From: Guadua angustifolia
Lineage: Eukaryota; Streptophyta; Magnoliopsida; Poales; Poaceae
Length of the DNA stretch: 64,000 bases
Assembly (NCBI GenBank): GCA_036346375.1
Contig: CM070505.1
Span: 54,372,626 to 54,436,625, forward strand
Reading direction: 5' to 3'
Part shown: positions 21,475 through 33,263 of the stretch, one piece after another
How positions within the stretch are numbered: position 1 is the first letter of the stretch
How the letters are laid out: each line of letters opens with the position of its first letter
Translations under genes and position numbers: made by a program
Notes under the pieces: model-generated
What the model saw: the letters and a program-made list of their open reading frames with translations, nothing else
The model's database searches: none
Told to the model about the DNA's origin: nothing

Positions 21475-23658
21475 ATGGTGAACCCCATTCCAGCCTCTAC
21501 GGTTGACGCTGCCGGCGTAAGGCGGATGGGGATGGTCGCGCCGGAAGGCACCTTCCGATACCGTCCGGGGACCGCCACGCCCGTGTGCCTCTCCGACGAG
21601 ATCTTCTGTGCATACGGGCCATGATGGCGGGCCTTCTTCCGCCCTTTTCTGAATTTTTTCTCACCGTCCTCCATTTCTACGAAATCCACCATCTTCATCT
21701 CACCCCCAATTCTATCATCTTCCTCGCCATCTTCGCACACCTCTGTGAAATGTTCATGGGGGTGATGCCGAACCTTCCTCTCTTTCGCCATTTCTTCATT
21801 CTGCGCGCCACCAACGACGACGAAGTAGTGGGGAGTTGCTATTTCCGCCTTCGGGACGGGATGGCCTCCCGCTACATTCCCTTCCAGCACAGGTCCAACT
21901 GGAGGGCATGGCGCAGCGACTGGCTGTACATCCAGGATGACAGCGGAATCGACGCCCTGGGGGTACCCGACGGCCAGACGCCGAGAGCCGGAGCTCGCTG
22001 GTCGAAGAGACGGCAGAGCTCATGCGATGGCGCCCGCATCGGGCGGTTCTTGAGGACGCCGGACTGAACGGAGGGCTGGTAGCCCGGGACTACACGGCCC
22101 GGAGGATCAGCCCTCTTCGCCGGCGCGTCCGGCCTTCATGGCGAGACACGGCGACAACGACTGGCAAGACGCGGGTCTTGACGTAAGTCCTTGTCTTCTT
22201 CTAGTTTCCTTTATGCACATGTTTCTCCTGCGGCTTCCTACCAACCGACCGCCATCTTTCTCCCTTTCTTGCGACAGGCGAGGGCAACTTTGAGGAGCCA
22301 AACCTGGGCCGGTGGCTTGCCGCGCTGATGCTGCCGGTCCCAACTGACACACCTTTCCCGGCGGAGGCCCGGCCGCTCGCCGACCTGGAGCACGCGGAGC
22401 GCCTGCGGGTCGTCAGGCTACTCCCGCCGATGGACTCCACGGGACCGGCCGTGATCCCGCCTCGCGGCCCCTCGGTGATCGTGGGCGTGCTCGCCGGCGG
22501 CGGGCGCGGGCAGCGGCGATCGCCGACATCAGCGGGCTCGGACCCTAAGAGGGCCCGCCCTGATTAAAACACCGCCACCACCGGGTCCGGCCGTGGCGGT
22601 ACCCCTCCGAGGGCAGGGGCACAGATGCCCCGCCGCGACTTCACCTCGGCCGCCGCCTTCCAAAGACCGGCTCGGAGCCTTTACTACCGCGCCTTCTCCT
22701 TGGCGCCCGGCAGCGGGCGCCGACAACCTTGGTCGCAGAGCTCAGGCCACCGCTGCCAGGCGGCCTCACGCCTCCGACGGCCGGCTGAGCTTGAGGGCGC
22801 CACCAAGGCGGCCCCTCGAACGCGCCAAGGTGCTAACACCCCGTGCCCACCGAGACGGCGGAGCCTCTGCGCAGCGCCTCGCGCCGCCACCGCCGCCAGG
22901 GCGGAGACACGCCGCACCACCGCGCGCCGAGTTCTTGCCCCGCGCGCCATCGCCGCCCAGCCGCTGGTCCGAACTCTTCACCGGTGTAAACAACATGCTT
23001 GCGGCACTAGGCACCGTTCTTTGCCGCCGCCCTGCATGGTGCCAGAGACACCTTAATGGCTTGCCTCGGTGGCGAGCCGAGCGGAGCGGAGAGGGCGGCA
23101 ATGAGGCGGCGGAGAGGGCCAACACGACCGCAATGCAAAGAAGGCCAGCGGAACGGGCCGAGACACGGCGAGAGGGCCGAGGCGGCGCTAAAGACCTCGA
23201 CACTTGATCCTTCCGGCTGCGGCGCAACCTCGCGACCATGCTGAAGAAGGCGTTCGAGCGCACCAAGAGGTGCCTGGAACCCTTGGGCTTGAGGCTGAGC
23301 TCGCCCCTGGAGGACTCGGCGCTTCAATTTGCCCACGCGACCAACCAAAGCCGCGAGGCGTTCTGAGGACTCCATCGCCCTAGCCGCTCGCTCCGCCACG
23401 GAAGGGCGCCAGTCGCGATCATGGCCGCAACCTACGCTCGCTCTTGCGCCCGACCGCGACGCCGCTTTTGATCCTATGGCGGTGGTGACGGCCGTGTCGG
23501 GAGACGCGAAGCAGCGGCTCGAGGCGGGCGCGAGTGCGCCAGAGGCGCTGAATACGTGGTTTGGGATGTCGGTGGAGCAGCCGGTCATGGACGTCTCCAC
23601 CCCCCTGGCTGTCGAAGGCGTCGACGAAGAACTCGACTTCGGCGAGGACGAGGGGTGA
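21475..23658 (+). pseudogene. Antisense ORF of the Retand-like element (PF04195-like)
   Basis: It lies opposite to gag-pol, between pol and the 3' LTR. The start ATG at 21475 is in a good context (ACCATGG). After about 45 codons the frame shifts to 21585-22067. There the putative gypsy-type transposon signature is legible: aromatic-rich F-F-L-T-V-L-H-F-Y, then L-T-P-N-S-I, F-A-H-L-C-E-M-F-M-G, L-F-R-H-F-F. Downstream is GC-rich, Ala/Arg-rich sequence in broken frames, probably once coiled coil, ending in an acidic tail (E-L-D-F-G-E-D-E-G) with stop at 23656-23658. Homologous antisense ORFs are known in Tat elements; their role is unknown. Transcription would need a promoter within the element's 3' region. 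Confidence 0.75.
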
Positions 23659-24459
23659 AGGCGGGCGGCTTTCTTCTGTTTCTTTTTTTGTTGCTTCTGT
23701 TGATGAACCTGTGCCTAAAAAACTCTGGATAGCTTTTCGATGAATGTTAGATGTTTAATCGTTATTCATGTGTCCGCTTATTTTCGTATGATTGAATCCG
23801 TTATATTTGCTTGTTGGATGGCCGCCATTCGACTTGGGCAAAATGCTTTTAAAAACGCTTGAATTAGGGTAGCGTTTCTGAGTTCTGCCAAATGATTTTA
23901 TGTGCCCGTTGTGATCGCAAGCATAGATTACGCGGACCACATAAAATGTAGGAGAAAAATGGCCCTAAGTCGAATGGGGAACGCAGGACACAGCAAGGCC
24001 CTAGCGTCAGGTTTCTGCGCGAGATAATCGCAAGTTTCGGCCTCCCGGAACTTAGACCCCGATGATTGCTCGGGAGTGCGGCGTATAAGCCGAGACAAAG
24101 AAGCGAAGTGCCCTTAGGCCAGCAATGCGGAGATTTACCAAGCAAGCGAGGCAGAGCTGACCCGTGCGGCGTGGTGCCCAACCCTCGATAAGGTCTCGCC
24201 AGACGTTAACACTTTAGCACACCTCCTTCTCTTATCAGCGGAGCGACAATCACGCGTAGCTTGACCCATCTTAGGATATGATCGCAAGGAAATGGCCAAA
24301 AGATGCGGTATAGATCGCTTATCTTGTTTTATATGCCGAGAATAAGGAACTCAGGCGCGTCAAGCCATCTGGGCGAGCCGGGCGTGCTGGGGAGCGTGGT
24401 GCCCAGTAGCCGAGGCGACCACCACGGGCGCCGCTAACACCTCCGATAATTTAAGGCGC
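23659..24459 (-). other. 3' spacer of the Retand-like element
   Basis: This non-coding sequence lies between the antisense ORF and the inserted LTR. A stretch at about 24250-24330 (GCGTAGCTTGAC, CATCTTAGG, AAATGGCCAAAAGATGC) repeats sequence found again at 24650-24700 inside the neighbouring LTR. Nothing else is recognised. Confidence 0.5.
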
Positions 24460-27400
24460 TGAGGCTGGTCTCGTTTTCGGCACTAGTCCTGTGATCGCGT
24501 TAACACAAAGATGAATATCACAAACATACAGCGGAATAATAAATAAAGTATTCTCTTCTATAACAAAGTTCTTATCATGAAGGATGGCTTTACTGGTTTC
24601 GTCGGTGAATCCCACTTGCATTTGACAAGGTTCAATCCTAGATATTAAGCGTAGCTTGACTTCTCCCCATCTTAGGTGATATGATCGTGAAATGGCCAAA
24701 AGATGCAATAATGCAAAGATTTCCAAATGTATAGATGAAAAGCGATAAAACAAGTAATATCCATAATAAATTTTAATCATTCTCAAGTAAAGCATTTCTC
24801 ATCATTAACCAATTTCCATATCACAATGTCCACATTCCCAACCTCATTTCATTTTCAAAACTCTACCCTTGATTGTAATCCCCGAGCAATGTCCAATACT
24901 GTGGACACGGCTATTCAATAGTTTTTTACACTCTGCAGAGGTTGTACACTTTACCCACAAGATACAATCAACTCACCACGTCGGTAGTGAATCGCCATAC
25001 AACAAAGATGCGAATGAGCGATCATAACAAAGCCTTCGTAAACATCTAGCTCAACCTAGGAACCTCTCCGTGTTGCCTTCACTATCACTTCCTCACTCGA
25101 GCGAAGTATAGGACCGACGAACACCGTTGGATGGGTACCAAGCATGAACAGTATCGCTCCCCATCTGATTCCCCGTGTAACCGCCACCCGAGGTATCAAA
25201 GTGAGATATCGAATCCTACTAAACTAGGTCCGCCCCATAACAGATATGTGGTTGTACGAGTGACTCGGTTCAAAGGCTTGCAAGGTTAAGTCCTTAGGGT
25301 GACCAAGGCAAGACTACCCCTAACAATTCACCAACAATACCATCACAATATTCACCAATAATAACATCACATAATTTACCAACAACACCGCCAAATACCA
25401 AAGTGACATATCCAATGCCACTCTTGCCACTTGCCTCGGTCTAAAACATTTTACCACCCCAGGTTGATTATTGCGCAACACAATGCCAACAACAACTCAA
25501 CATCCATCTTGGAACCACTCTGGTTCCACATATCAACATCATCGTGTGGCAACCACGTCACACCATTTCCCAAACACATTTCATAATCCATTAATCAAGA
25601 TTATCCTTTTATTTTCAAAAGACATGAGTTATGCGTGGCATGGCTAAGCAATTATATACTTGTCTAACCAACCCACGTTGGCAAGTAATAATAACCAACT
25701 AATAATCAACCATCTTAGGGTGACAAATGAATTATGGCATACAAATAATCATGGCAAGGTGATATTTAGCAATTGGGTTGAATAACTAATTCCCAAATTT
25801 ATTTAAATCGCTTTTAATCTTGAACTAGCATGCAATAATTTGAATCAAAGTAAATTTGTAAACTGAGAACAATATGATCAAAGCACAACTTCGCCCTTGC
25901 AATTTATATTATTCTTTACTCTTTATCTTCGATCCTTGATCCTCGATCTTCAATCTCCACTTGCTTGCTTCTCGGCTCCCTTGGTGACTTACGAGAACGC
26001 GTCTAACGATAAACAAACCCAAATACAACAAAACTTCAAAAAGCAAATCAAATAAACTCCAAATTAAGAACGAATAGCACTGGGCACAACGGCTTAATGA
26101 AATTAGGAACTTGGATGGATTGGGTCGATGATTTAGGCAAAAGAGAACGGCTTTCAGAAAATACACCGAAGATAAGAATTAATAACTGGGAAAGAAGGAA
26201 TATTATTCCGAAGAATATTATTTTGATTGGATTCAGATACAAAGCAACTTATAATTAATACACATTTTTTTTAGAATATGGTAGTATATATATCAGATAA
26301 TGTTTTTCAGTTATTCCCTCATGATTTTATATTTATATGCGATATTCTACAGACTGCCGAAAAGGCCTTTACGACCACACTTTTAACGCTATTACGGTTC
26401 AGTTTTCTTTCTTTGTTTGCGGCTGCACCAAATGGAATAATGTAACCATTTTTCAGGAGTTATTAGGGAATATCCCTAAGAGTGTTTTAAAGTTGATTCC
26501 GCGATATTTCTCATTCGTTGAAGGCATTTTTCTAATGAATAGTGATTTCGGCTTAATATGAGCTGAACCCAAAGTTGATCAAACTGATGTTATTTTTGTA
26601 TAGCAAGCTAAGACATATCATTTTAGGGTCATAGAAGTTGGTTTTATCGAATTTAAGGTCCGTTTGCTAAAGTTACGACCATTTGTTCATTTTACCGATT
26701 GCATGTTTGGCTAATGAGCAAATAGGGCAAATTAAGGAATAATCTAAATATTTTTGCATATTTGTGATCTATGCTATCTAAAGAGTGCAACTAAACTGGT
26801 TTCACCAATTTTTGAGCTCATTTGATACATATTTTAACCATTTGAGTTTTGCATGTTTTTAAGGTATTCGCACAATCAATACTTGATACAAAATACATTT
26901 AAATCTGAATCTTTTTATAGAAATGGGTTCTATGAAGTTGCAGGAATATGTCATATTTATTTCATGATTTATGGAGCAAGGGATCATATAGTTGCTTCAT
27001 AACGCTAAAAATGTGACTTTCATTCAAACTCAAATTAAACGTTTTTGCTGCAAGCAACATATGACTTTTTATGGTATATTCTGAATCCTTACTAAATAAC
27101 TCAAATTTAGGAATTGAGTTTGCATTAATCGGAGTTTCACAGCAAAAGTTATTAAAGTTTAATCGCATGAGGCAAAAATAATAAAAATGAAAAAATGAAA
27201 TGCTGAAAGTGGGAATCGAACTCTGGTTGCCTAGCTCACGTACAAGCATTCTACCACTGCGCCAAGGTGTTTCATGTGATAAGGCTTCATGCAAATTTAC
27301 CTGAGGCTCACATGCACAACCTTAGACCTTCACGGCTTGGCAATGGCGAATGGCTGGGCTGAGCTTGGAGCAGCTGGATGATGAGTTGCAGGGCAAGATG

Positions 27401-28910
27401 AGCTCGGCTGGGGAGGTCCTCAGAGTCGGCGCAGGTCACCGAATGCGTAGCAGTGGCCGTGAAGCTGGCAATCTTCACGTCAACGCTGGAGGAACTTCAC
27501 CAGTGAGGAAGGAGATCAATGGCGATGGCTCGGCTGCATGCATGACACAGAGCGGACTCGGGAGAGTGAAGAGCAGCGATGTGCGCATGGAATGGGTAAG
27601 AGTTGCTGCAAGGAGCTCGCTTTGGCGCAAAGGAAGAAGAAGGCTGGCTCGGCTTGGCTGCAAGCATGGCGAAGAAGCGAGGTCGATGACAAAGGAGAGG
27701 AGAGACTCCGGCGGTGCAGGACAGCAAGCCGAGGTGAGGTGAGGCCGGGAGGCTGCATGCATAGCAAGCGAGTTGACAAGAAGGGCTCACCGGTGATGCT
27801 GGTGAGGTTTGCTCACGGCGCTATGGAGGGAGTCTTGGTTGAATCTCAAGCTTGGTGAGATCCTGGCCTGGACGGACGGCTTGATGCCAGCTTCCTCCTC
27901 CGCAACCGGCGGGGAGGGAGAGCAGCAAGCACAAATTTGGGAGAGGATAAATGAGGAGAATCTTGGCAAGTATGGGCGGAGAAGAAGTGAAGGGGCGGTG
28001 GGGAGGTAGGTGAGTGGGCACCGCCCTTTTCGACCAATGGGCGCAGGGAAGAGGTGAGTGGAGAGGGAGAAGTGGAGGAGGCTGGCTGGCTGGTGAGCCC
28101 AGTCTGGGAGGAGCCTTGCCGTGACAAAACCGGAGCAGCAAGGTCGAAGCCAATCAAAGCCAGCAAAGCGAAATGATTATATTTTCTGGACAGGATCTGA
28201 GGAAGATTTGAAGTGACCCAACAGAGGTGATAACTTGGTTGAATAATTCTGAAAATTTTTGAGCAGGTAGACCAGAAGATCTACTTTCCATTTTCTTTGG
28301 TTTTACTTGATTATCTATTGTGGTTTGAGAACAGTAATTCACCAAAGTTGGCTGATTTTCATACTGTTTTGAATTTTCGAGATATCTAAATGGTGTTGAA
28401 AAATTCTAGAAAAATTATATTTATTCTCCATTTGGACTCCAGTATTTTACAAAATTATTTGCTATAGAATGTTGTTTGAGTTTTCTTTGAGTTTCATTAA
28501 GGTGTTGGATTTGGCAATTAAAAGAATGACTTCTTCAAATCCTTGTTACTGTTTTGATTTTTCTTTAAGAGTAAATAAAGTCTATTATTTCTGAAAAATT
28601 GTTTTTCAAATGAATTTGAGCTAAGGATGCTTCTGTAAAATTTTAGCTCAAAACCTTACTCCATTATTTAATAAAAATTCTGACATTGCAGATTTCAGAT
28701 TTAAGTGATATCTGTTTTGAATTTTAAACGGCAATAAAAGTAATTATTAGTTTTTGATATTTTTACCATGAGTTAAGTATGTTATGAGGAAGACATGATA
28801 AAATTCTCAGTGAGATATAAGCCTCTTTAATCAAATAAGATTGAAGAAAAATTTTGGAAAGGTGAGTAAACATTTTTGGAAGAGCAAATTTTGGGATATT
28901 CGGAACATTC
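24460..28910 (-). repeat. Family-L long LTR, apparently solo
   Basis: From about 24473 (GGCACTAGTCC, GATGAATATCACAAACATAC) the sequence follows the family-L LTR on the plus strand through 26220. It then diverges into a related but distinct second half ending with a TTTTGGGATATT motif near 28900. It is about 4.4 kb. No internal region, primer site or second LTR adjoins it, so it looks like a solo LTR formed by recombination. I could not find a clean target duplication and the ends are uncertain by tens of bases. Overlapping ORFs at 27475-28166 on both strands reflect GC-rich composition. Confidence 0.65.
27198..27268 (-). repeat. tRNA-like (SINE-head or tRNA pseudogene) segment
   Basis: The minus strand has an A-box-like TGGCGCAGTGG and a B-box-like GTTCGATTCCC about 45 bases apart, the spacing of an internal polymerase III promoter. 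The T-stem and acceptor stem do not pair well, so it is not a functional tRNA. It lies inside the family-L LTR. Confidence 0.35.
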
Positions 28911-29100
28911 CAAGTCATTGGGCATGAAGTGTCTGCGCTCGCCTTGTTTGAATTCTAAGTCCTTTTACGCTTACTCGCGCATGAGATGAAACCGAAAGGT
29001 GAGTAAACATACGGAAGAGCATACCAAAGCCGAACATTCAAGTCCCGGCATGAAGTGTGCTCGCATTGTTTGAATTCTAAGTCCTTGTGCTCGCCGGTGA
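28858..29100. repeat. 137-bp imperfect tandem duplication
   Basis: AAAGGTGAGTAAACAT begins at 28858 and again at 28995. Both units continue with GGAAGAGCA, GAACATTC, GGCATGAAGTGT and TTTGAATTCTAAGTCCTT. Unit 1 contains the presumed LTR end. The boundary between LTR and host spacer lies within this duplication. Confidence 0.7.
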
Positions 29101-29463
29101 CGACCGGTCTTGCGTACCAAAGCAAGAGTTTGCCGGGTGGATCAACCCGAGGTGTGACGAGCACGGTGATTCAGAGAGCAACTTGAGGTGTGCGACGTTG
29201 AGCACCCGACTCGCCCCTCCGGGCTAAGTGTACACAGACGCCGAAGATCGCTATGGTTTTCACAAAGGAATTAGCAAACGCACAGAACCAGCAACATACA
29301 TGCGCATAACTGCCACTCGAAACACAACTAAGTGGAATAATAATGGAGAAGCAAAAAGCCTCCTGAGCAACTGCCTTACTGATCGCCAGCAGCCACCGAC
29401 CAGCCGGAAGAGGGACGTACCTCGAGGCTGATTGGAGCAAGCTGCTGGGTACTTACAATTCCC
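29101..29463 (-). other. Sequence between pol and the 3' spacer
   Basis: This untranslated stretch follows the Retand-like pol on the minus strand. I see no coding family signature; the ORF at 29171-29440 looks fortuitous. Confidence 0.4.
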
Positions 29464-30453
29464 TCAGGGATAGAACTTCCGCAACAAGGCTATGTTGTAG
29501 GAGTTAAATCGACTCTTCGCCGTCCTCACAACCGGACCGCCGGGTCGAGATCTTGAGACCACCTTGAAGGGCCCTCCCATCGGGAGGCAGTTTATGCAAT
29601 CCGGCATGCGTCTGAATCTGCAAGAAGACCAGTCGCGCCTTGCAGTGTTCTCTCGGAGACCGGGTGGCGTGGTACCGCTGAGGCTCTGCAGAAGCGGGCG
29701 GCGCGAGAGCAAAGACGATCCGCACCTCCTCGGAAGGTTGACATCTTCTCGCGGAGACCCTCTTGGTCTACCGTTGAACACCGAGACGCTGGGGAACGGC
29801 GGCTTCGGGGGAGGACGACCTCGCCCGTATACGGGAAGAAAAGCGTCTCGCCCGTTGCGGCTTGGTGTGGTGCGGGCGACCAAGGCGGCGGGAGCTCTTC
29901 CGTCCCACCGCGCCCTCTTGTGAAGCCGATCAAGCGCTCTTGTCTTGAGGCCCTTGAAGCAGCGCATTGGCGCGCTCCGCAGCCATTGCTCATGGGATGG
30001 GCCACCGGCGAAACATACCTTGGTGCCCATTTCTTCACGAAATTCGGAAAAGCCACGCCGGTGGCGGGTGCCGTTAGTCGGTGATGATGCGATTGGCGAC
30101 TCCAAAGCGGGTGAAGATCGCGCATGAACTTAACGGCGGCGGCGTGATGGCCCGCCTGCGCCTCGGCCGACCCACTTGGTGAACTTATCGATGGCGACAA
30201 AGAGGTGGGTGAAGCCCCTCTGGCCCAAGAGAATGGACCCGGGATATCCGGCCCCGGATCGCGAGCGGCGGGAGAGTGGGATGGTTTGCAGAGCTTGGGC
30301 TGGTCGGTGGGTTTGCCTGGCGAAGAACTGACAAGCTTCGCACGTCCTCACCAGCTCGCAAGCATCCTGGAGGGCGGTAGGCCAATAAAATCCTTGGCGA
30401 AACGCCTTGCCGACTAGAGTTTGGCGGACATATGGCTCCCTTTGCGCCTCCAT
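29464..30453 (-). pseudogene. pol: Retand-like integrase
   Basis: On the minus strand, 30453-30130 carries the H2C2 zinc-binding region (G-F-Y-W-P-T near 30400, C-E-A-C-Q-F-F-A near 30340) and the start of the catalytic core (A-I-D-K-F-T-K-W-V near 30200). The second core Asp motif, I-I-T-D, survives near 30080 but runs into a stop where N-G is expected. Frames then alternate to the end of pol, where A-L-L-R-K-F-Y-P and a TGA (29464-29466) match the usual C-terminus of this family. It is not functional as written. Confidence 0.8.
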
Positions 30454-30876
30454 GGATATCGAGAGCGGGTGCTCCCTCTTCCCGAGTGATGCACTTCAAG
30501 AGAACTCCGTTTACGCTCTGGCGATATTGGTCCCCACCTACCAGAGTATAACACTTGGCCTTTCGTGCAATCTTCTCAGCTGAGGCATCATCGTCGGGAT
30601 CACTTGGTCACGCAGAAAGCCGGGATAGGGTCCATCCATCGATCTTCCGCCCAAGGGTGGCGAGCACTCGGTGCTCTTTGGGTACTCTTTGGCCGAGCTT
30701 TTCCCTGGTCTTTGCCTCGGCGCACCGTAAATCTTCCCTCTGGACACGGGCCTTTGGGTGCACGCTGCCTTCCCTCCCTGAATTGGAGGCCGTGGCGACA
30801 CCGCCTTCCCCCTTCGAGCCGGAGGCATGACAGCCTGCCGTCGTCCCCACGGACCGGGGGCGCGACAATGACACCA

Positions 30877-31578
30877 TCATCCCCACGAATTGTGGGCTGC
30901 GATGGGCGGTCGCGGTAGTCTTTCTTCAAGACCCGGCCGGAGCGAACAGAGCCCTTGAGGATGCAAGCTGGGACGGCCGTCCGCAAGGTGATTGTCCGCC
31001 GAGGATATGAATATACCCCAAACCTTCAAAATGGCGCTCCATTCTTGGGACCTCCGCCAGTGCGCGCCATGGTGGGGTCGGAACATTGGAACTCCTTCGA
31101 GCTTGATTAATGACCAAGATGGGAATCTCCTTGACTTGAGAGCGCTGATGCCCAACGCGAAGCGTTTCGCCCTTGCCAGAACCTTCATACTCGGCAATGT
31201 TGTTGGTGGCCTTGAATTCAAAGGCGACCATGTATTGGAGGTGTCACCGGTCGGGAGATTAGGACAACCCGACCCGCGCCTTCGGCTGAAGGATCCATCA
31301 AAGAATAATGTCCAGGGGGAAGGCACGGGGGCTTCTTCGGCTTCAGGAGTGGCGGGAGTCCACTCGGCGACGAACTCCGCCAACTTTTGACTCTTAATAG
31401 CGGTGCGGGGCACGAATTTGATGTTGAATTCCCCCAGTTCCACCGACCATTTAGCAATGCGGCCTTCGGCTTCACGATTGTGGAGGATTTCCCGCAAGGG
31501 GTAGGCCGTGGCGACGGTGATTTTCGCCCTCGAAAGTAGTGCCGTAGCTCGACGGGCCACGGAGACGACGTCTGACAT
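30877..31578 (-). pseudogene. pol: Retand-like RNase H region
   Basis: The minus strand encodes the end of the gypsy RNase H (I-A-K-W-S-V-E-L-G-E-F, followed by F-V-P-R-T-A-I-K-S-Q) and then a second RNase H domain opening with W-T-L-F-F-D-G-S-F-S near 31310. N-N-I-A-E-Y-E survives near 31200 in a shifted frame. Two RNase H domains in tandem are characteristic of the Tat lineage. Confidence 0.78.
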
Positions 31579-31599
31579 CTTGAGCTTGAGGATACCGAA

Positions 31600-32470
31600 G
31601 TTTACGCTTCATGCAATACCTTCTTGATGTAGTAAACCGCTTCGGGCGCCTTCCTCTCGCAACCAACATCAAGCACTTACCACCTCAGGGGTGGCAGCGA
31701 TATACAGAAGCAAAGGCTCACCCGACGCGGGGGAAACCAGCACCGGGGGAGAGGAGTCTTGCTTGGTCTTCAAAGCATATACAGGCCTCTTGATCCACTC
31801 GAAGTGGTTCGTCTTCTTCAACAACTTGAACAAAGGCAGGCTTCGCTCGCCCAAGCGGGCAATGAATCGCCCCAGGGAGGCCAGGCGACCAGCCAGACAC
31901 TGAACTTGCTTGAGTCGTACTGGCGGCTTCATGTGCTCGATGGCCGCTATCTTGTCAGGATTGGCCTCGATGCCCATGGACACCGAAACCCGACAACTTG
32001 GAGGAGGGCGAACCGAACGCATTTCTCTGGATTGAGCTTGAGGCAATTCTTAGGAGGTTAGCAAAGGTCTCCTCCGGTCTTGGATCATTTCTTCACTCTT
32101 TTTAATCTTCACTACTAAGTCATCAACGTAGACTTCAGTTACGCCCTAATTTGAGGCGGAAGGTGATATGCATATGCATTTGGTAGGTTGAACCGGCATT
32201 CTTTAAGCCAAAAGCCATTCTTACATAACAATATACACCGTAAAATTACCATGATCTTCTCTTCGTCTTCAAGCGCCATGCTAATCTGGTGGTACCCGAA
32301 TCTGGCGAAAAGCACTGGCCGATTCGCACCCTACCGTGGAGTCGACAATGAGATCGACCCTCGGCGAGAGGATATGGATCGCCGGGCGAGGCCTTGTTGA
32401 GGTCGGTGAAGTCGACACACATCGCCACCTCCCATTGGACTTCTTGGCGAGCACGGGGTTGGCAAGCCAC
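31600..32470 (-). pseudogene. pol: Retand-like reverse transcriptase
   Basis: The minus strand reads M-C-V-D-F-T-D-L-N-K near 32420 and the catalytic Y-V-D-D (32119-32130, followed by L-V-V-K). A C-terminal connection follows at 32046-31669 with A-N-P-D-K-I-A-A-I and L-A-G-R-L-A-S-L-G-R-F. The reading frame changes at least three times. The active-site tetrad is intact, but no continuous product is possible. Confidence 0.85.
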
Positions 32471-32744
32471 TCGGGATGAGAGACTTCTGACTATTCCGCG
32501 TTCGGCGGCTTCTCTACCTCTTCTCGGATGGCGTCCTGCGCTCGGCGCCGCCTCCGGACCTTCAGCCGGATCGGGCGTGCGTCGTGAGCGTTGCTAATCG
32601 GTGCTCGATCACCTCCACAGGGACCCCGTCATGTCGAGACGGTTGCGGCGAACACGTCGCGTTTGATGGAGGAAGGTAGCAGCGCGTCTTCTATTTGGCG
32701 CCGAGGTTGGCGCCAATGTTGGCGATCTTCGGGGTTCGCCCCAC

Positions 32745-33263
32745 TCAGGCGACCACCTTTACTTCACCGCGGGCCGGAGTGAAGCCTGCCCGGCGAACTG
32801 AGGGCTCCCAGGAAGTGGCGTCGGCGGCCGACGCAAGTGCACTGCCAGTCCCAAGCACCTTGTGGCAGCGCGAGACTTGAGACCTATCCACGTTGATAAC
32901 AATGGGGCCGCTGGGCCCCGGCATCTTCACCACCATGTAAGCATAGTGGGTAACCGCCATGAACTTGACCAGCGCCGGCCGACCAAGTAAGGCGTTATAT
33001 GGGAGGTCGAAATCTGCGACCTCGAAATCCACCATCTCGGTGCGGTAGTTATCCTTCTCCCCAAAAGTGACGGGGAGGCAAACTTGACCCAAGGGGAACA
33101 AGCCCGCATCTGGGGCCACCCCGAAGAATGGCAGGGCCGGGCGCAGATCCTGGCGCGGGATCTGCAGCGCCATGAATACCGACGCAGACAAGAGGTTGAT
33201 GGAGCTGCCCCCGTCCATCAGCACCCGCCCCAGCCGTACATTCCGGACCGTGGGTGCTACCAC
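32745..33263 (-). pseudogene. pol: Retand-like aspartic protease
   Basis: The open 172-codon stretch on the minus strand contains the retropepsin site V-L-M-D-G-G-S-S-I-N-L near residues 14-24 (Asp-Gly-Gly, as usual for this lineage). Family-typical strings follow, L-G-Q-V-C-L-P-V-T-F and L-P-Y-N-A-L-L-G-R-P. It would process the gag-pol polyprotein. Upstream gag and downstream RT are in other frames. Confidence 0.85.

Noticed and set aside
27475..28166. Several 85-110-codon ORFs on both strands in a GC-rich block
   Set aside because: They overlap in up to five frames inside the family-L LTR and show no domain. Composition alone explains them.
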